Shown: positions 31,550 through 45,525 of the stretch, in pieces
Position numbering within the stretch: position 1 is the stretch's first letter
Layout: every line of letters begins with the position of its first letter
Source: Catonia carolina
Lineage: Eukaryota > Arthropoda > Insecta > Hemiptera > Achilidae
Direction of reading: 5' to 3'
Assembly: GCA_035578175.1 (NCBI GenBank)
Contig: JAQMRL010000021.1
Location: 3,947,226-4,011,225 of the forward strand
DNA: 64,000 nt
Notes under the pieces: generated by a model
Databases searched by the model: none
What the model saw: only the letters and a program-made list of their open reading frames with translations
What the model was told of the DNA's origin: nothing
Translations under genes and position numbers: made by a program

Positions 31550-34014
31550 ACTGACTGAGTTCCTCTATGTACTGCCTCGACTAACCTTCTAGTGGAGAAG
31601 ATTGATACTGACTGACTCAAACTGATTGAGTTTCTCTATGTACTGCCTCGACTAACCTTCTAGTGAAGAAGATTGATACTGACTGACTCAAACTGACTGA
31701 GTTCCTCTACTTACTGCCTCGACTAACCTTCCAGTGGAGAAGATTGAAACTGACTGACTCAAACTGACTGAGTTCCTCTACTTACTGCCTCGACTAACCT
31801 TCCAGTGGAGAAGATTGAAACTGACTGACTCAAACTGACTGAGTTCCTCTACTTACTGCCTCGACTAACCTTCTAGTGGAGAAGATTGATACTGACTGAC
31901 TCAAACTGACTGAGTTCCTCTACTTACTGCCTCGACTAACCATTTAGTGGAGAAGATTTATACTGACTGACTCAAACTGACTGAATTCCTGTACTTCCTG
32001 CCTTGACTAACCTTCCAGTGGTGAAGATTGACACTGACTGAGTTCCTCTACTTACTGCCTCGACTAACCTTCCAGTGGAGAAGATTGAAACTGACTTACT
32101 CAAACTGACTGAGTTCCTCTACTTACTGCCTCGACTAACCTTCTAGTGGAGAAGATTGATACTGACTGACTCAAACTGACTGAGTTCCTCTATGTACTGC
32201 CTCGACTAACCTTCTAGTGGAGAAGATTGATACTGACTGACTCAAACTGACTGAGTTCCTCTACTTACTGCCTCGACTAACCATTTAGTGGAGAAGATTG
32301 ATACTGACTGACTCAAACTGACTGAATTCCTGTACTTCCTGCCTCGACTAACCTTCCAGTGGAGAAGATTGATACTGACTGAGTTCCTCTACTTACTGCC
32401 TCGAGTAACCTTCCAGTGGAGAAGATTGAAACTGACTGACTCAAACTGACTGAGTTCCTCTACTTACTGCCTCGACTAACCTTCTAGTGGAGAAGATTGA
32501 TACTGACTGACTCAAACTGACTGAGTTTCTCTATGTGCTGCCTCGACTAACCTTCTAGTGGAGAAGATTGATACTGACTGACTCAAACTGATTGAGTTTC
32601 TCTATGTACTGCCTCGACTAACCTTCTAGTGGAGAAGATTGATACTGACTGACTCAAACTGACTGAGTTCCTCTACTTACTGCCTCGACTAACCTTCCAG
32701 TGGAGAAGATTGATACTGCCTCAGTTCCACTACTTACTGCCTAGACTAACCTTCTAGTGGAGAAGATTGATACTGACTGAGTTCCTCTACTTACTGCCTC
32801 GACTAACCTTCTAGAGAAGAAGATTGATACTGATTAACTCAAACTGACTGAGTTCCTCTACTTACTGCCTCGACTAACCTTCTAGTGGAGAGGATTGATA
32901 CTGACTGAGTTCCTCTACTTACTGCCTCGAATAACCTTCTAGAGAAAAAGATTGATACTGACTGACTCAAACTGACTGAGTTCCTCTACTTACTGCCTCG
33001 AGTAACCTTCCAGTGGAGAAGATTGAAACTGACTGACTCAAACTGACTGAGTTTCTCTATGTACTGCCTCGACTAACCTTCTAGTGGAGAAGATTGATAC
33101 TGACTGACTCAAACTGACTGAGTTCCTCTACTTACTGCCTCGACTAACCTTCCAGTGGAGAAGATTGAAACTGACTGACTCAAACTGACTGAGTTACTCT
33201 ACTTACTGCCTCGACTAACCTTCCAGTGGAGAAGATTGAAACTGACTGACTCAAACTGACTGAGTTCCTCTACTTACTGCCTCGACTAACCTTCTAGTGG
33301 AGAAGATTGATACTGACTGACTCAAACTGACTGAGTTCCTCTATGTACTGCCTCGACTAACCTTCTAGTGGAGAAGATTGATACTGACTGACTCAAACTG
33401 ACTGAGTTCCTCTACTTACTGCCTCGACTAACCATTTAGTGGAGAAGATTGATACTGACTGACTCAAACTGACTGAATTCCTGTACTTCCTGCCTCGACT
33501 AACCTTCCAGTGGAGAAGATTGATACTGACTGAGTTCCTCTACTTACTGCCTCGAGTAACCTTCCAGTGGAGAAGATTGAAACTGACTGACTCAAACTGA
33601 TTGAGTTTCTCTATGTACTGCCTCGACTAACCTTCTAGTGGAGAAGATTGATACTGACTGACTCAAACTGATTGAGTTTCTCTATGTACTGCCTCGACTA
33701 ACCTTCTAGTGGAAAAGATTGAAACTGACTGACTCAAACTGACTGAGCTCCTCTCCTTACTGCCTCGACTAACCTTCCAGTGGAGAAGATTGATACTGCC
33801 TCAGTTCCTCTACTTACTGCCTAGACTAACCTTCTAGTGGAGAAGATTGATACTGACTGAGTTCCTCTACTTACTGCCTCGACTAACCTTCTAGAGAAGA
33901 AGATTGATACTGATTAACTCAAACTGACTGAGTTCCTCTACTTACTGCCTCGATTAACCTTCTAGTGGAGAGGATTGATACTGACTGAGTTCCTCTACTT
34001 ACTGCCTCGACTAA
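31550..34014. repeat. Higher-order block of the 71-bp satellite, copy 1
   Basis: This segment repeats at about 34719-37183 with an offset of 3169 bp. The offset is supported by at least four private variants shared between both copies, and the correspondence ends near 34014/37183. Confidence 0.75.
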
Positions 34015-34718
34015 CCTTCTAGAGAAAAAGATTGATACTGACTGACTCAAACTGACTGAGTTCCTCTACTTACTGCCTCGAGTAACCTTCCAGTGGAGAA
34101 GATTGAAACTGACTGACTCAAACTGACTGAGTTCCTCTACTTACTGCCTCGACTAACCATCTAGTGGAGAAGATTGATACCGACTGACTCAAACTGACTG
34201 AGTTCCTCTATGTACTGCCTCGACTAACCTTCTAGTGGAGAAGATTGATACTGACTGACTCAAACTGATTGAGTTTCTCTATGTACTGCCTCGACTAACC
34301 TTCTAGTGGAGAAGATTGATACTGACTGACTCAAACTGACTGAGTTCCTCTACTTACTGCCTCGACTAACCTTCCAGTGGAGAAGATTGATACTGCCTCA
34401 GTTCCACTACTTACTGCCTAGACTAACCTTCTAGTGGAGAAGATTGATACTAACTGAGTTCCTCTACTTACTGCCTCGACTAACCTTCTAGAGAAGAAGA
34501 TTGATACTGATTAACTCAAACTGACTGAGTTCCTCTACTTACTGCCTCGACTAACCTTCTAGTGGAGAGGATTGATACTGACTGAGTTCCTCTACTTACT
34601 GCCTCGAATAACCTTCTAGAGAAAAAGATTGATACTGACTGACTCAAACTGACTGAGTTCCTCTACTTACTGCCTCGAGTAACCTTCCAGTGGAGAAGAT
34701 TGAAACTGACTGACTCAA

Positions 34719-37183
34719 ACTGACTGAGTTCCTCTATGTACTGCCTCGACTAACCTTCTAGTGGAGAAGATTGATACTGACTGACTCAAACTGATTGAGT
34801 TTCTCTATGTACTGCCTCGACTAACCTTCTAGTGGAGAAGATTGATACTGACTGGCTCAAACTGACTGAGTTCCTCTACTTACTGCCTCGACTAACCTTC
34901 CAGTGGAGAAGATTGAAACTGACTGACTCAAACTGACTGAGTTCCTCTACTTACTGCCTCGACTAACCTTCCAGTGGAGAAGATTGAAACTGACTGACTC
35001 AAACTGACTGAGTTCCTCTACTTACTGCCTCGACTAACCTTCTAGTGGAGAAGATTGATACTGACTGACTCAAACTGACTGAGTTGCTCTACTTACTGCC
35101 TCGACTAACCATTTAGTGGAGAAGATTGATACTGACTGACTCAAACTGACTGAATTCCTGTACTTCCTGCCTCGACTAACCTTCCAGTGGAGAAGATTGA
35201 TACTGACTGAGTTCCTCTACTTACTGCCTCGACTAATCTTCCAGTGGAGAAGATTGAAACTGACTGACTCAAACTGACTGAGTTCCTCTACTTACTGCCT
35301 CGACTAACCTTCTAGTGGAGAAGATTGATACTGACTGACTCAAACTGACTGAGTTCCTCTATGTACTGCCTCGACTAACCTTCTAGTGGAGAAGATTGAT
35401 ACTGACTGACTCAAACTGACTGAGTTCCTCTACTTACTGCCTCGACTAACCATTTAGTGGAGAAGATTGATACTGACTGACTCAAACTGACTGAATTCCT
35501 GTACTTCCTGCCTCGACTAACCTTCCAGTGGAGAAGATTGATACTGACTGAGTTCCTCTACTTACTGCCTCGAGTAACCTTCCAGTGGAGAAGATTGAAA
35601 CTGACTGACTCAAACTGACTGAGTTCCTCTACTTACTGCCTCGACTAACCTTCTAGTGGAGAAGATTGATACTGACTGACTCAAACTGACTGAGTTTCTC
35701 TATGTGCTGCCTCGACTAACCTTCTAGTGGAGAAGATTGATACTGACTGACTCAAACTGATTGAGTTTCTCTATGTACTGCCTCGACTAACCTTCTAGTG
35801 GAGAAGATTGATACTGACTGACTCAAACTGACTGAGTTCCTCTACTTACTGCCTCGACTAACCTTCCAGTGGAGAAGATTGATACTGCCTCAGTTCCACT
35901 ACTTACTGCCTAGACTAACCTTCTAGTGGAGAAGATTGATACTGACTGAGTTCCTCTACTTACTGCCTCGACTAACCTTCTAGAGAAGAAGATTGATACT
36001 GATTAACTCAAACTGACTGAGTTCCTCTACTTACTGCCTCGACTAACCTTCTAGTGGAGAGGATTGATACTGACTGAGTTCCTCTACTTACTGCCTCGAA
36101 TAACCTTCTAGAGAAAAAGATTGATACTGACTGACTCAAACTGACTGAGTTCCTCTACTTACTGCCTCGAGTAACCTTCCAGTGGAGAAGATTGAAACTG
36201 ACTGACTCAAACTGACTGAGTTTCTCTATGTACTGCCTCGACTAACCTTCTAGTGGAGAAGATTGATACTGACTGACTCAAACTGACTGAGTTCCTCTAC
36301 TTACTGCCTCGACTAACCTTCCAGTGGAGAAGATTGAAACTGACTGACTCAAACTGACTGAGTTACTCTACTTACTGCCTCGACTAACCTTCCAGTGGAG
36401 AAGATTGAAACTGACTGACTCAAACTGACTGAGTTCCTCTACTTACTGCCTCGACTAACCTTCTAGTGGAGAAGATTGATACTGACTGACTCAAACTGAC
36501 TGAGTTCCTCTATGTACTGCCTCGACTAACCTTCTAGTGGAGAAGATTGATACTGACTGACTCAAACTGACTGAGTTCCTCTACTTACTGCCTCGACTAA
36601 CCATTTAGTGGAGAAGATTGATACTGACTGACTCAAACTGACTGAATTCCTGTACTTCCTGCCTCGACTAACCTTCCAGTGGAGAAGATTGATACTGACT
36701 GAGTTCCTCTACTTACTGCCTCGAGTAACCTTCCAGTGGAGAAGATTGAAACTGACTGACTCAAACTGATTGAGTTTCTCTATGTACTGCCTCGACTAAC
36801 CTTCTAGTGGAGAAGATTGATACTGACTGACTCAAACTGATTGAGTTTCTCTATGTACTGCCTCGACTAACCTTCTAGTGGAGAAGATTGAAACTGACTG
36901 ACTCAAACTGACTGAGCTCCTCTCCTTACTGCCTCGACTAACCTTCCAGTGGAGAAGATTGATACTGCCTCAGTTCCTCTACTTACTGCCTAGACTAACC
37001 TTCTAGTGGAGAAGATTGATACTGACTGAGTTCCTCTACTTACTGCCTCGACTAACCTTCTAGAGAAGAAGATTGATACTGATTAACTCAAACTGACTGA
37101 GTTCCTCTACTTACTGCCTCGACTAACCTTCTAGTGGAGAGGATTGATACTGACTGAGTTCCTCTACTTACTGCCTCGACTAA
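34719..37183. repeat. Higher-order block of the 71-bp satellite, copy 2
   Basis: Partner of 31550-34014 at +3169 bp. The few differences (for example 'ggaaaagattg' at 33711 against 'ggagaagattg' here) imply a recent duplication. Confidence 0.75.
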
Positions 37184-38126
37184 CCATCTAGTGGAGAAGA
37201 TTGATACTGACTGACTCAAACTGACTGAGTTCCTCTATGTACTGCCTCGACTAACCTTCTAGTGGAGAAGATTGATACTGACTGACTCAAACTGATTGAG
37301 TTTCTCTATGTACTGCCTCGACTAACCTTCTAGTGGAGAAGATTGAAACTGACTGACTCAAACTGACTGAGTTCCTCTACTTACTGCCTCGACTAACCTT
37401 CCAGTGGAGAAGATTGAAACTGACTGACTCAAACTGACTGAGTTCCTCTACTTACTGCCTCGACTAACCTTCTAGTGGAGAAGTTTGATACTGACTGACT
37501 CAAACTGACTGAGTTCCTCTACTTACTGCCTCGACTAACCATTTAGTGGAGAAGATTTATACTGACTGACTCAAACTGACTGAGTTCCTCTACTTACTGC
37601 CTCGACTAACCATTTAGTGGAGAAGATTGATACTGACTGACTCAAACTGACTGAATTCCTGTACTTCCTGCCTCGACTAACCTTCCAGTGGAGAAGATTG
37701 ATACTGACTGAGTTCCTCTACTTACTGCCTCGAGTAACCTTCCAGTGGAGAAGATTGAAACTGACTGACTCAAACTGACTGAGTTCCTCTACTTACTGCC
37801 TCGACTAACCTTCTAGTGGAGAAGATTGATACTGACTGACTCAAACTGACTGAGTTCCTCTACTACTGCCTCGACTAACCATTTAGTGGTGAAGATTGAT
37901 ACTGACTGACTCAAACTGACTGAATTCCTGTACTTCCTGCCTCGTCTAACCTTCCAGTGGAGAAGATTGATACTGACTGAGTTCCTCTACTTACTGCCTC
38001 GACTAACCTCCTAGTGGAGAAGATTGAAACTGACTGACTCAAACTGACTGAGTTCCTCTACTTACTGCCTCGACTAACCTTCTAGTGGAGAAGATTGATA
38101 CTAACTGACTCAAACTGACTGAGTTC

Positions 38127-38600
38127 CTCTATGTACTTCCTCGACTAACCTTCTAGTGGAGAAGATTGATACTGACTGACTCAAACTGACTGAGTTCCTC
38201 TACTTACTGCCTCGACTAACCATTTAGTGGAGAAGATTGATACTGACTGACTCAAACTGACTGAATTCCTGTACTTCCTGCCTCGACTAACCTTCCAGTG
38301 GAGAAGATTGATACTGACTGAGTTCCTCTACTTACTGCCTCGAGTAACCTTCCAGTGGAGAAGATTGAAACTGACTGACTCAAACTGATTGAGTTTCTCT
38401 ATGTACTGCCTCGACTAACCTTCTAGTGGAGAAGATTGATACTGACTGACTCAAACTGATTGAGTTTCTCTATGTACTGCCTCGACTAACCTCCTAGTGG
38501 AGAAGATTGAAACTGACTGACTCAAACAGACTGAGTTCCTCTTCTTACTGCCTCGACTAACCTTCCAGTGGAGAAGATTGATACTGCCTCAGTTCCTCTA
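38127..38600. repeat. Satellite block shared with 29971 and 39534
   Basis: Variants 'ctctatgtacttcctc' (29971, 38127, 39534) and 'cctcctagtgg' (30334, 38490, 39897) give offsets of 8156 and 1407 bp. The change 'caaacagactgag' is shared only by the blocks at about 38520 and 39927, so the 1407-bp step is the younger event. Confidence 0.75.
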
Positions 38601-41600
38601 CTTACTGCCTAGACTAACCTTCTATTGGAGAAGATTGATACTGACTGAGTTCCTCTACTTACTGCCTCGACTAACCTTCTAGAGAAGAAGATTGATACTG
38701 ATTAATTCAAACTGACTGAGTTCCTCTACTTACTGCCTCGATTAACCTTCTAGTGGAGAGGATTGATACTGACTGAGTTCCTCTACTTACTGCCTCGACT
38801 AACCTTCTAGTGGAGAAGATTGATACTGACTGACTCAAACTGACTGAGTTTCTCTATGTACTGCCTCGACTAACCTTCTAGTGGAGAAGATTGATACTGA
38901 CTGACTCAAACTGATTGAGTTCCTCTATGTACTGCCTCGACTAACCTTCCAGTGGAGAAGATTGATACTGCCTCAGTTCCTCTACTTACTGCCTAGACTA
39001 ACCTTCTAGTTGAGAAGATTGATACTGACTGACTCAAACTGACTGAGTTCCTCTACTTACTGCCTCGACTAACCTTCCAGTGGAGAAGATTGAAACTGAC
39101 TGACTCAAACTGACTGAGTTCCTCTACTTACTGCCTCGACTAACCTTCCAGTGGAGAAGATTGAAACTGACTGACTCAAACTGACTGAGTTCCTCTACTT
39201 ACTGCCTCGACTAACCTTCTAGTGGAGAAGATTGATACTGACTGACTCAAACTGACTGAGTTCCTCTACTTACTGCCTCGACTAACCATTTAGTGGAGAA
39301 GATTGATACTGACTGACTCAAACTGACTGAATTCCTGTACTTCCTGCCTCGACTAACCTTCCAGTGGAGAAGATTGATACTGACTGAGTTCCTCTACTTA
39401 TTGCCTCGACTAACCTTCCAGTGGAGAAGATTGAAACTGACTGACTCAAACTGACTGAGTTCCTCTACTTACTGCCTCGACTAACCTTCTAGTGGAGAAG
39501 ATTGATACTAACTGACTCAAACTGACTGAGTTCCTCTATGTACTTCCTCTATTAACCTTCTAGTGGAGAAGATTGATACTGACTGACTCAAACTGACTGA
39601 GTTCCTCTACTTACTGCCTCGACTAACCATTTAGTGGAGAAGATTGATACTGACTGACTCAAACTGACTGAATTCCTGTACTTCCTGCCTCGACTAACCT
39701 TCCAGTGGAGAAGATTGATACTGACTGAGTTCCTCTACTTACTGCCTCGAGTAACCTTCCAGTGGAGAAGATTGAAACTGACTGACTCAAACTGATTGAG
39801 TTTCTCTATGTACTGCCTCGACTAACCTTCTAGTGGAGAAGATTGATACTGACTGACTCAAACTGATTGAGTTTCTCTATGTACTGCCTCGACTAACCTC
39901 CTAGTGGAGAAGATTGAAACTGACTGACTCAAACAGACTGAGTTCCTCTTCTTACTGCCTCGACTAACCTTCCAGTGGAGAAGATTGATACTGCCTCAGT
40001 TCCTCTACTTACTGCCTAGACTAACCTTCTAGTGGAGAAGATTGATACTGACTGAGTTCCTCTACTTACTGCCTCGACTAACCTTCTAGAGAAGAAGATT
40101 GATACTGATTAACTCAAACTGACTGAGTTCCTCTACTTACTGCCTCGACTAACCTTCTAGTGGAGAGGATTGATACTGACTGAGTTCCTCTACTTACTGC
40201 CTCGACTAACCTTCTAGAGAAAAAGATTGATACTGACTGACTCAAACTGACTGAGTTCCTCTACTTACTGCCTCGAGTAACCTTCCAGTGGAGAAGATTG
40301 AAACTGACTGACTCAAACTGACTGAGTTCCTCTACTTACTGCCTCGACTAACCATCTAGTGGAGAAGATTGATACTGACTGACTCAAACTGACTGAGTTT
40401 CTTCTATGTACTGCCTCGACTAACCTTCTAGTGGAGAAGATTGATACTGACTGACTCAAACTGATTGAGTTTCTCTATGTACTGCCTCGACTAACCTTCT
40501 AGTGGAGAAGATTGATACTGACTGACTCAAACTGACTGAGTTCCTCTACTTACTGCCTCGACTAACCTTCCAGTGAAGAAGATTGAAACTGACTGACTCA
40601 AACTGACTGAGTTCCTCTACTTACTGCCTCGACTAACCTTCCAGTGGAGAACATTGAAACTGACTGACTCAAACTGACTGAGTTCCTCTACTTACTGCCT
40701 CGACTAACCTTCTAGTGGAGAAGATTAATACTGACTGACTCAAACTGACTGAGTTCCTCTACTTACTGCCTCGACTAACCATTTAGTGGAGAAGATTGAT
40801 ACTGACTGACTCAAACTGACTGAATGCCTGTACTTCCTGCCTCGACTAACCTTCCAGTGGAGAAGATTGATACTGACTGAGTTCATCTACTTACTGCCTC
40901 GACTAACCTTCCAGTGGAGAAGATTGAAACTGACTGACTCAAACTGACTGAGTTCCTCTACTTACTGCCTCGACTAACCTTCTAGTGGAGAAGATTGATA
41001 CTGACTGACTCAAACTGACTGAGTTCCTCTATGTACTGCCTCGACTAACCTTCTAGTGGAGAAGATTGATACTGACTGACTCAAACTGACTGAGTTCCTC
41101 TACTTACTGCCTCGACTAACCATTTAGTGGAGAAGATTGATACTGACTGACTCAAACTGACTGAATTCCTGTACTTCCTGCCTCGACTAACCTTCCAGTG
41201 GAGAAGATTGATACTGACTGAGTTCCTGTACTTACTGCCTCGACTAACCTTCTAGAGAAAAAGATTGATACTGACTGACTCAAACTGACTGAGTTCCTCT
41301 ACTTACTGCCTCGAGTAACCTTCCAGTGGAGAAGATTGAAACTGACTGACTCAAACTGACTGAGTTCCTCTACTTACTGCCTCGACTAACCTTCTAGTGG
41401 AGAAGATTGATACTGACTGACTCAAACTGACTGAGTTTCTCTATGTACTGCCTCGACTAACCTTCTAGTGGAGAAGATTGAAACTGACTGACTCAAACTG
41501 ACTGAGTTCCTCTCCTTACTGCCTCGACTAACCTTCCAGTGGAGAAGATTGATACTGCCTCAGTTCCTCTGCTTACTGCCTAGACTAACCTTCTAGTGGA

Positions 41601-43832
41601 GAAGATTGATACTGACTGAGTTCCTCTACTTACTGCCTCGACTAACCTTCTAGAGAAGAAGATTGATACTGATTAACTCAAACTGACTGAGTTTCTCTAC
41701 TTACTGCCTCGACTAACCTTCTAGTGGAGAGGATTGATACTGACTGAGTTCCTCTACTTACTGCCTCGACTAACCTTCTAGAGAAAAAGATTGATACTGA
41801 CTGACTCAAACTGACTGAGTTCCTCTACTTACTGCCTCGAGTAACCTTCCAGTGGAGAAGATTGAAACTGACTGACTCAAACTGACTGAGTTCCTCTACT
41901 TACTGCCTCGACTAACCATCTAGTGGAGAAGATTGAAACTGACTGACTCAAACTGACTGAGTTCCTCTATGTACTGCCTCGACTAACCTTCTAGTGGAGA
42001 AGATTGATACTGACTGACTCAAACTGATTGAGTTTCTCTATGTACTGCCTCGACTAACCTTCTAGTGGAGAAGATTGAAACTGACTGACTCAAACTGACT
42101 GAGTTCCTCTCCTTACTGCCTCGACTAACCTTCCAGTGGAGAAGATTGATACTGCCTCAGTTCCTCTACTTACTGCCTAGACTAACCTTCCAGTGGAGAA
42201 GATTGATACTGACTGAGTTCCTCTACTTACTGCCTCGAGTAACCTTCCAGTGGAGAAGATTGAAACTGACTGACTCAAACTGACTGAGTTCCTCTACTTA
42301 CTGCCTCGACTAACCTTCTAGCGGAGAAGATTGATACTGACTGACTCAAACTGACTGAGTTCCTCTACTTACTGCCTCGACTAACCATTTAGTGGAGAAG
42401 ATTGATACTGACTGACTCAAACTGACTGAATTCCTGTACTTCCTGCCTCGACTAACCTTCCAGTGGAGAAGATTGATACTGACTGAGTTCCTCTACTTAC
42501 TGCCTCGACTAACCTTCCAGTGGAGAAGATTGAAACTGATTGACTCAAACTGACTGAGTTCCTCTACTTACTGCCTCGACTAACCTTCTAGTGGAGAAGA
42601 TTGATACTGACTGACTCAAACTGACTGAGTTCCTCTATGTACTGCCTCGACTAACCTTCTAGTGGAGAAGATTGATACTGACTGACTCAAACTGACTAAG
42701 TTCCTCTACTTACTGCCTCGACTAACCATTTAGTGGAGAAGATTGATACTGACTGACTCAAACTGACTGAATTCCTGTACTTCCTGCCTCGACTAACCTT
42801 CCAGTGGAGAAGATTGATACTGACTGAGTTCCTCTACTTACTGCCTCGAGTAACCTTCCAGTGGAGAAGATTGAAACTGACTGACTCAAACTGACTGAGT
42901 TCCTCTACTTACTGCCTCGACTAACCTTCTAGTGGAGAAGATTGATACTGACTGACTCAAACTGACTGAGTTTCTCTATGTACTGCCTCGACTAACCTTC
43001 TAGTGGAGAAGATTGATACTGACTGACTCAAACTGACTGAGTTCCTCTATGTACTGCCTCGACTAACCTTCTAGTGGAGAAGATTGATACTGACTGACTC
43101 AAACTGACTGAGTTCCTCTACTTACTGCCTCGATAACCTTCCAGTGGAGAAGATTGAAACTGACTGACTCAAACTGACTGAGTTCCTCTACTTACTGCCT
43201 CGATAACCTTCCAGTGGAGAAGATTGAAACTGACTGACTCAAACTGACTGAGTTCCTCTACTTACTGCCACGACTAACCTTCTAGTGGAGAAGATTGATA
43301 CTGACTGACTCAAACTGACTGAGTTCCTCTACTTACTGCCTCGACTAACCATTTAGTGGAGAAGATTGATACTGACTGACTCAAACTGACTGAATTCCTG
43401 TACTTCACGCCTCGACTAACCTTCCAGTGGAGAAGATTGAAACTGACTGACTCAAACTGACTGAGTTTCTCTACTTACTGCCTCGACTAACCTTCTAGTG
43501 GAGAAGATTGATACTGACTGACTCAAACTGACTGAGTTCCTCTACTTACTGCCTCGACTAACCATTTAGTGGAGAAGATTGATACTGACTGACTCAAACT
43601 GACTGAATTCCTGTACTTCACGCCTCGACTAACCTTCCAGTGGAGAAGATTGATACTGACTGAGTTCCTCTACTTACTGCCTCGAGTAACCTTCCAGTGG
43701 AGAAGATTGAAATTGACTGACTCAAACTGACTGAGTTCCTCTACTTACTGCCTCGACTAACCTTCTAGTGGAGAAGATTGATACTGACTGACTCAAACTG
43801 ACTGAGTTCCTCTACTTACTGCCTCGACTAGC

Positions 43833-44280
43833 CAAGTCGGCCATATGCTTTACCCACTTGTAGTTGCTCTAGCACTGTGAGAAGTTTGCTGTCTACGCTA
43901 TCTTGCGACAGCAGAACCAACTACCCACAGCATCCATATTGCCTACAGTGGTCAAAACACTAACGACGGACCGACGTAAAAATAATATGGTATCAATTCA
44001 TTTCAGAAGAGGTAGAGGTGTGAAAGACCCTATACTATTTTTCAGGGCTGATGAGCTCTGAACGGACACATTGCCCCCTAACCACTTCATAGCTAGCCAA
44101 TAACTTGCCAATACTTACTCTCCTACCTCTGTTATATATTTCGTCAACCTTTTTTTTGGTCTTTTTATAACAATTAAAACCATTTGTACAATCTCACAAT
44201 GCTGGTAAAAGTTCTGATTGGTCTAAACGCGTCCAACAACAGAGCTTATCAACCGTGAAACATAATATAGTCAGAGTTAT
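43833..44280. other. Right flank of the satellite, unassigned
   Basis: No coding frame recognised. 'cagaagaggtagaggtgtga' then 'aagac' near 44005 is a piece of SINE-like family D, separated from the rest by about 250 bp of unrelated DNA. Confidence 0.4.
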
Positions 44281-44401
44281 CTCCTCTCAGAGTAATGAAT
44301 TTAATTTTCATTCAACAGCCATACCCTGTGGTGAATGAAGTGAAGGTGTCATTGCAGGGTGGAAATAGGATGCTTTTCAGAGGGCTTGGAATGCTGATAA
44401 G

Positions 44402-45525
44402 TAGTTCTCGGATCGATATGCACTTTTTTGACCCAAAATATACTTGCAAATATGCCAAAAAAATGAGAAAATATGCACCAAAAAAGTTGAAATATGCAAA
44501 GATTAATGCAAAAATAAAAACAAGTTATTTTTAATTAATTTAACTTTGAAATACGTTATATTTATAAAATGTTTTAAATAATGAATACGCTAATCTAATC
44601 ATAATTTAACCTTTAAACGTATTCATCAATTTTTAAAAAATTGAAGTTTTAAATAAATAAATTATGTTAATTGCATAAAATAATCAAATTTTTGTCCAAA
44701 TTTTCCACTTTGTACCTCCGTCTTTTGTCAGACTGGACGGTTTTCATTGCTGAAAAGGAGCGTTCAACATCACATGAAACATTATTGGTAGAAATTTCAG
44801 AGCTGAAATTGCTAGGGGATCACACATTTCCATTTCCATTTCATCTGCAAGCTCTCCCTTCAAAATTCTTGAAACATCCTGAGCTGCCTTCCATCCTGGG
44901 TTTCTCTTCAACACAGCGTCCAATTTGTTCCTCAATTTTTCGCTGACAGGTCCTCCTCATTCATTACTTTCTCTTTTAACGTATCAATGAGGCCGACTGA
45001 ATCAAATAGGTTCATTCCTTTTGATTCTAATGGTGTAATTAAATCGGAAATGAATCCAAAATTGGAATGAACATAAGCAAGTTGTTGAACCACTGAATAC
45101 TTGGTTAGTGCTGCATAAGCTTAGTTATTGCTTGGTTTTCTGATTCATCAAAACTTTCAATTATTTCCTTCACTTTTTCATGGTGTTCAGCAAAGTAATT
45201 GGTTGTAGATATCCAAGTACCCCATCTTGTGATTATAGGTTGAGGTGGCAGAGGAACGTTAGGATAAGCATTCTTGAATGCCCTTATTCTGCTCGGTGCC
45301 TTCACAAATACTTTTGTTCTTTTACAAGTTTTCTGGAAATTTGTCTAAAATATGCTTAAAATATGCAAAAATACCACAAATATGCAAAAGGGTCCGAAAT
45401 ATGCACATATTCAAAATAAAATTGGGGTTTTTTGATCGCAAATCATTCAAAAACACTCAAAACGGATTATAAACTTATTTTAGAACTTAAAAAAGATATG
45501 CAAAATATGCAAAATCCGAGCACAA
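44402..45525 (-). mobile_element. Decayed hAT-type transposon (minus)
   Basis: Flanked by CTGATAAG / GTGATAAG (44394-44401 and 45526-45533), fitting the 8-bp target duplication of hAT elements. Ends share an inverted CTCGGAT core ('tagttctcggatcgatatgc' and '...gcaaaatccgagcacaa'). Both ends are full of ATATGCA/TATGCAAA motifs (44420-44520 and 45345-45515), like the subterminal repeats bound by hAT transposases. The coding part is ruined. Confidence 0.7.
44744..45305 (-). pseudogene. hAT-type transposase remnants
   Basis: Two minus-strand frames survive. At 45305-45105: NAYPNVPLPPQPIITRWGTW then ISTTNYFAEHHEKVKEI, typical of the hAT group related to CGGBP1-like domesticated proteins. At 44935-44744: KRNPGWKAAQDVSRILKGEL then DPLAISALKFLPI, the start of the dimerisation region. 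The DDE-bearing N-terminal half is missing and frames are broken between the two pieces. Confidence 0.65.

Larger units (their letters stand above)
28843..43832. repeat. 15-kb satellite array of 71-bp units with 57-bp variants
   Basis: The basic 71-bp unit can be read as 'ctcgactaaccttctagtgg', 'agaagattgatactgactga', 'ctcaaactgactgagttcct', 'ctacttactgc'. A 57-bp variant lacks one 14-bp 'actcaaactgactg' step, and another has 'gatactgcctcagttcc'. Over 200 units are present. There are no long open frames and no genes. Variant markers show higher-order duplication: 'tatgtgctg' at 32532 and 35701, 'agttactct' at 33192 and 36361, and 'actgagctc' at 33742 and 36911 all give an offset of 3169 bp. 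The right end passes into unique DNA at 'cgactagccaagtcgg'. Confidence 0.97.

Noticed and set aside
28843..43832. CRISPR-like array
   Set aside because: Units are contiguous and similar along their whole length, with no unique spacers, and the context is a eukaryotic genome.
28843..43832. Centromeric satellite
   Set aside because: A 71-bp unit and 15-kb length are compatible, but nothing in the sequence shows centromere function, and the flanks look intronic.
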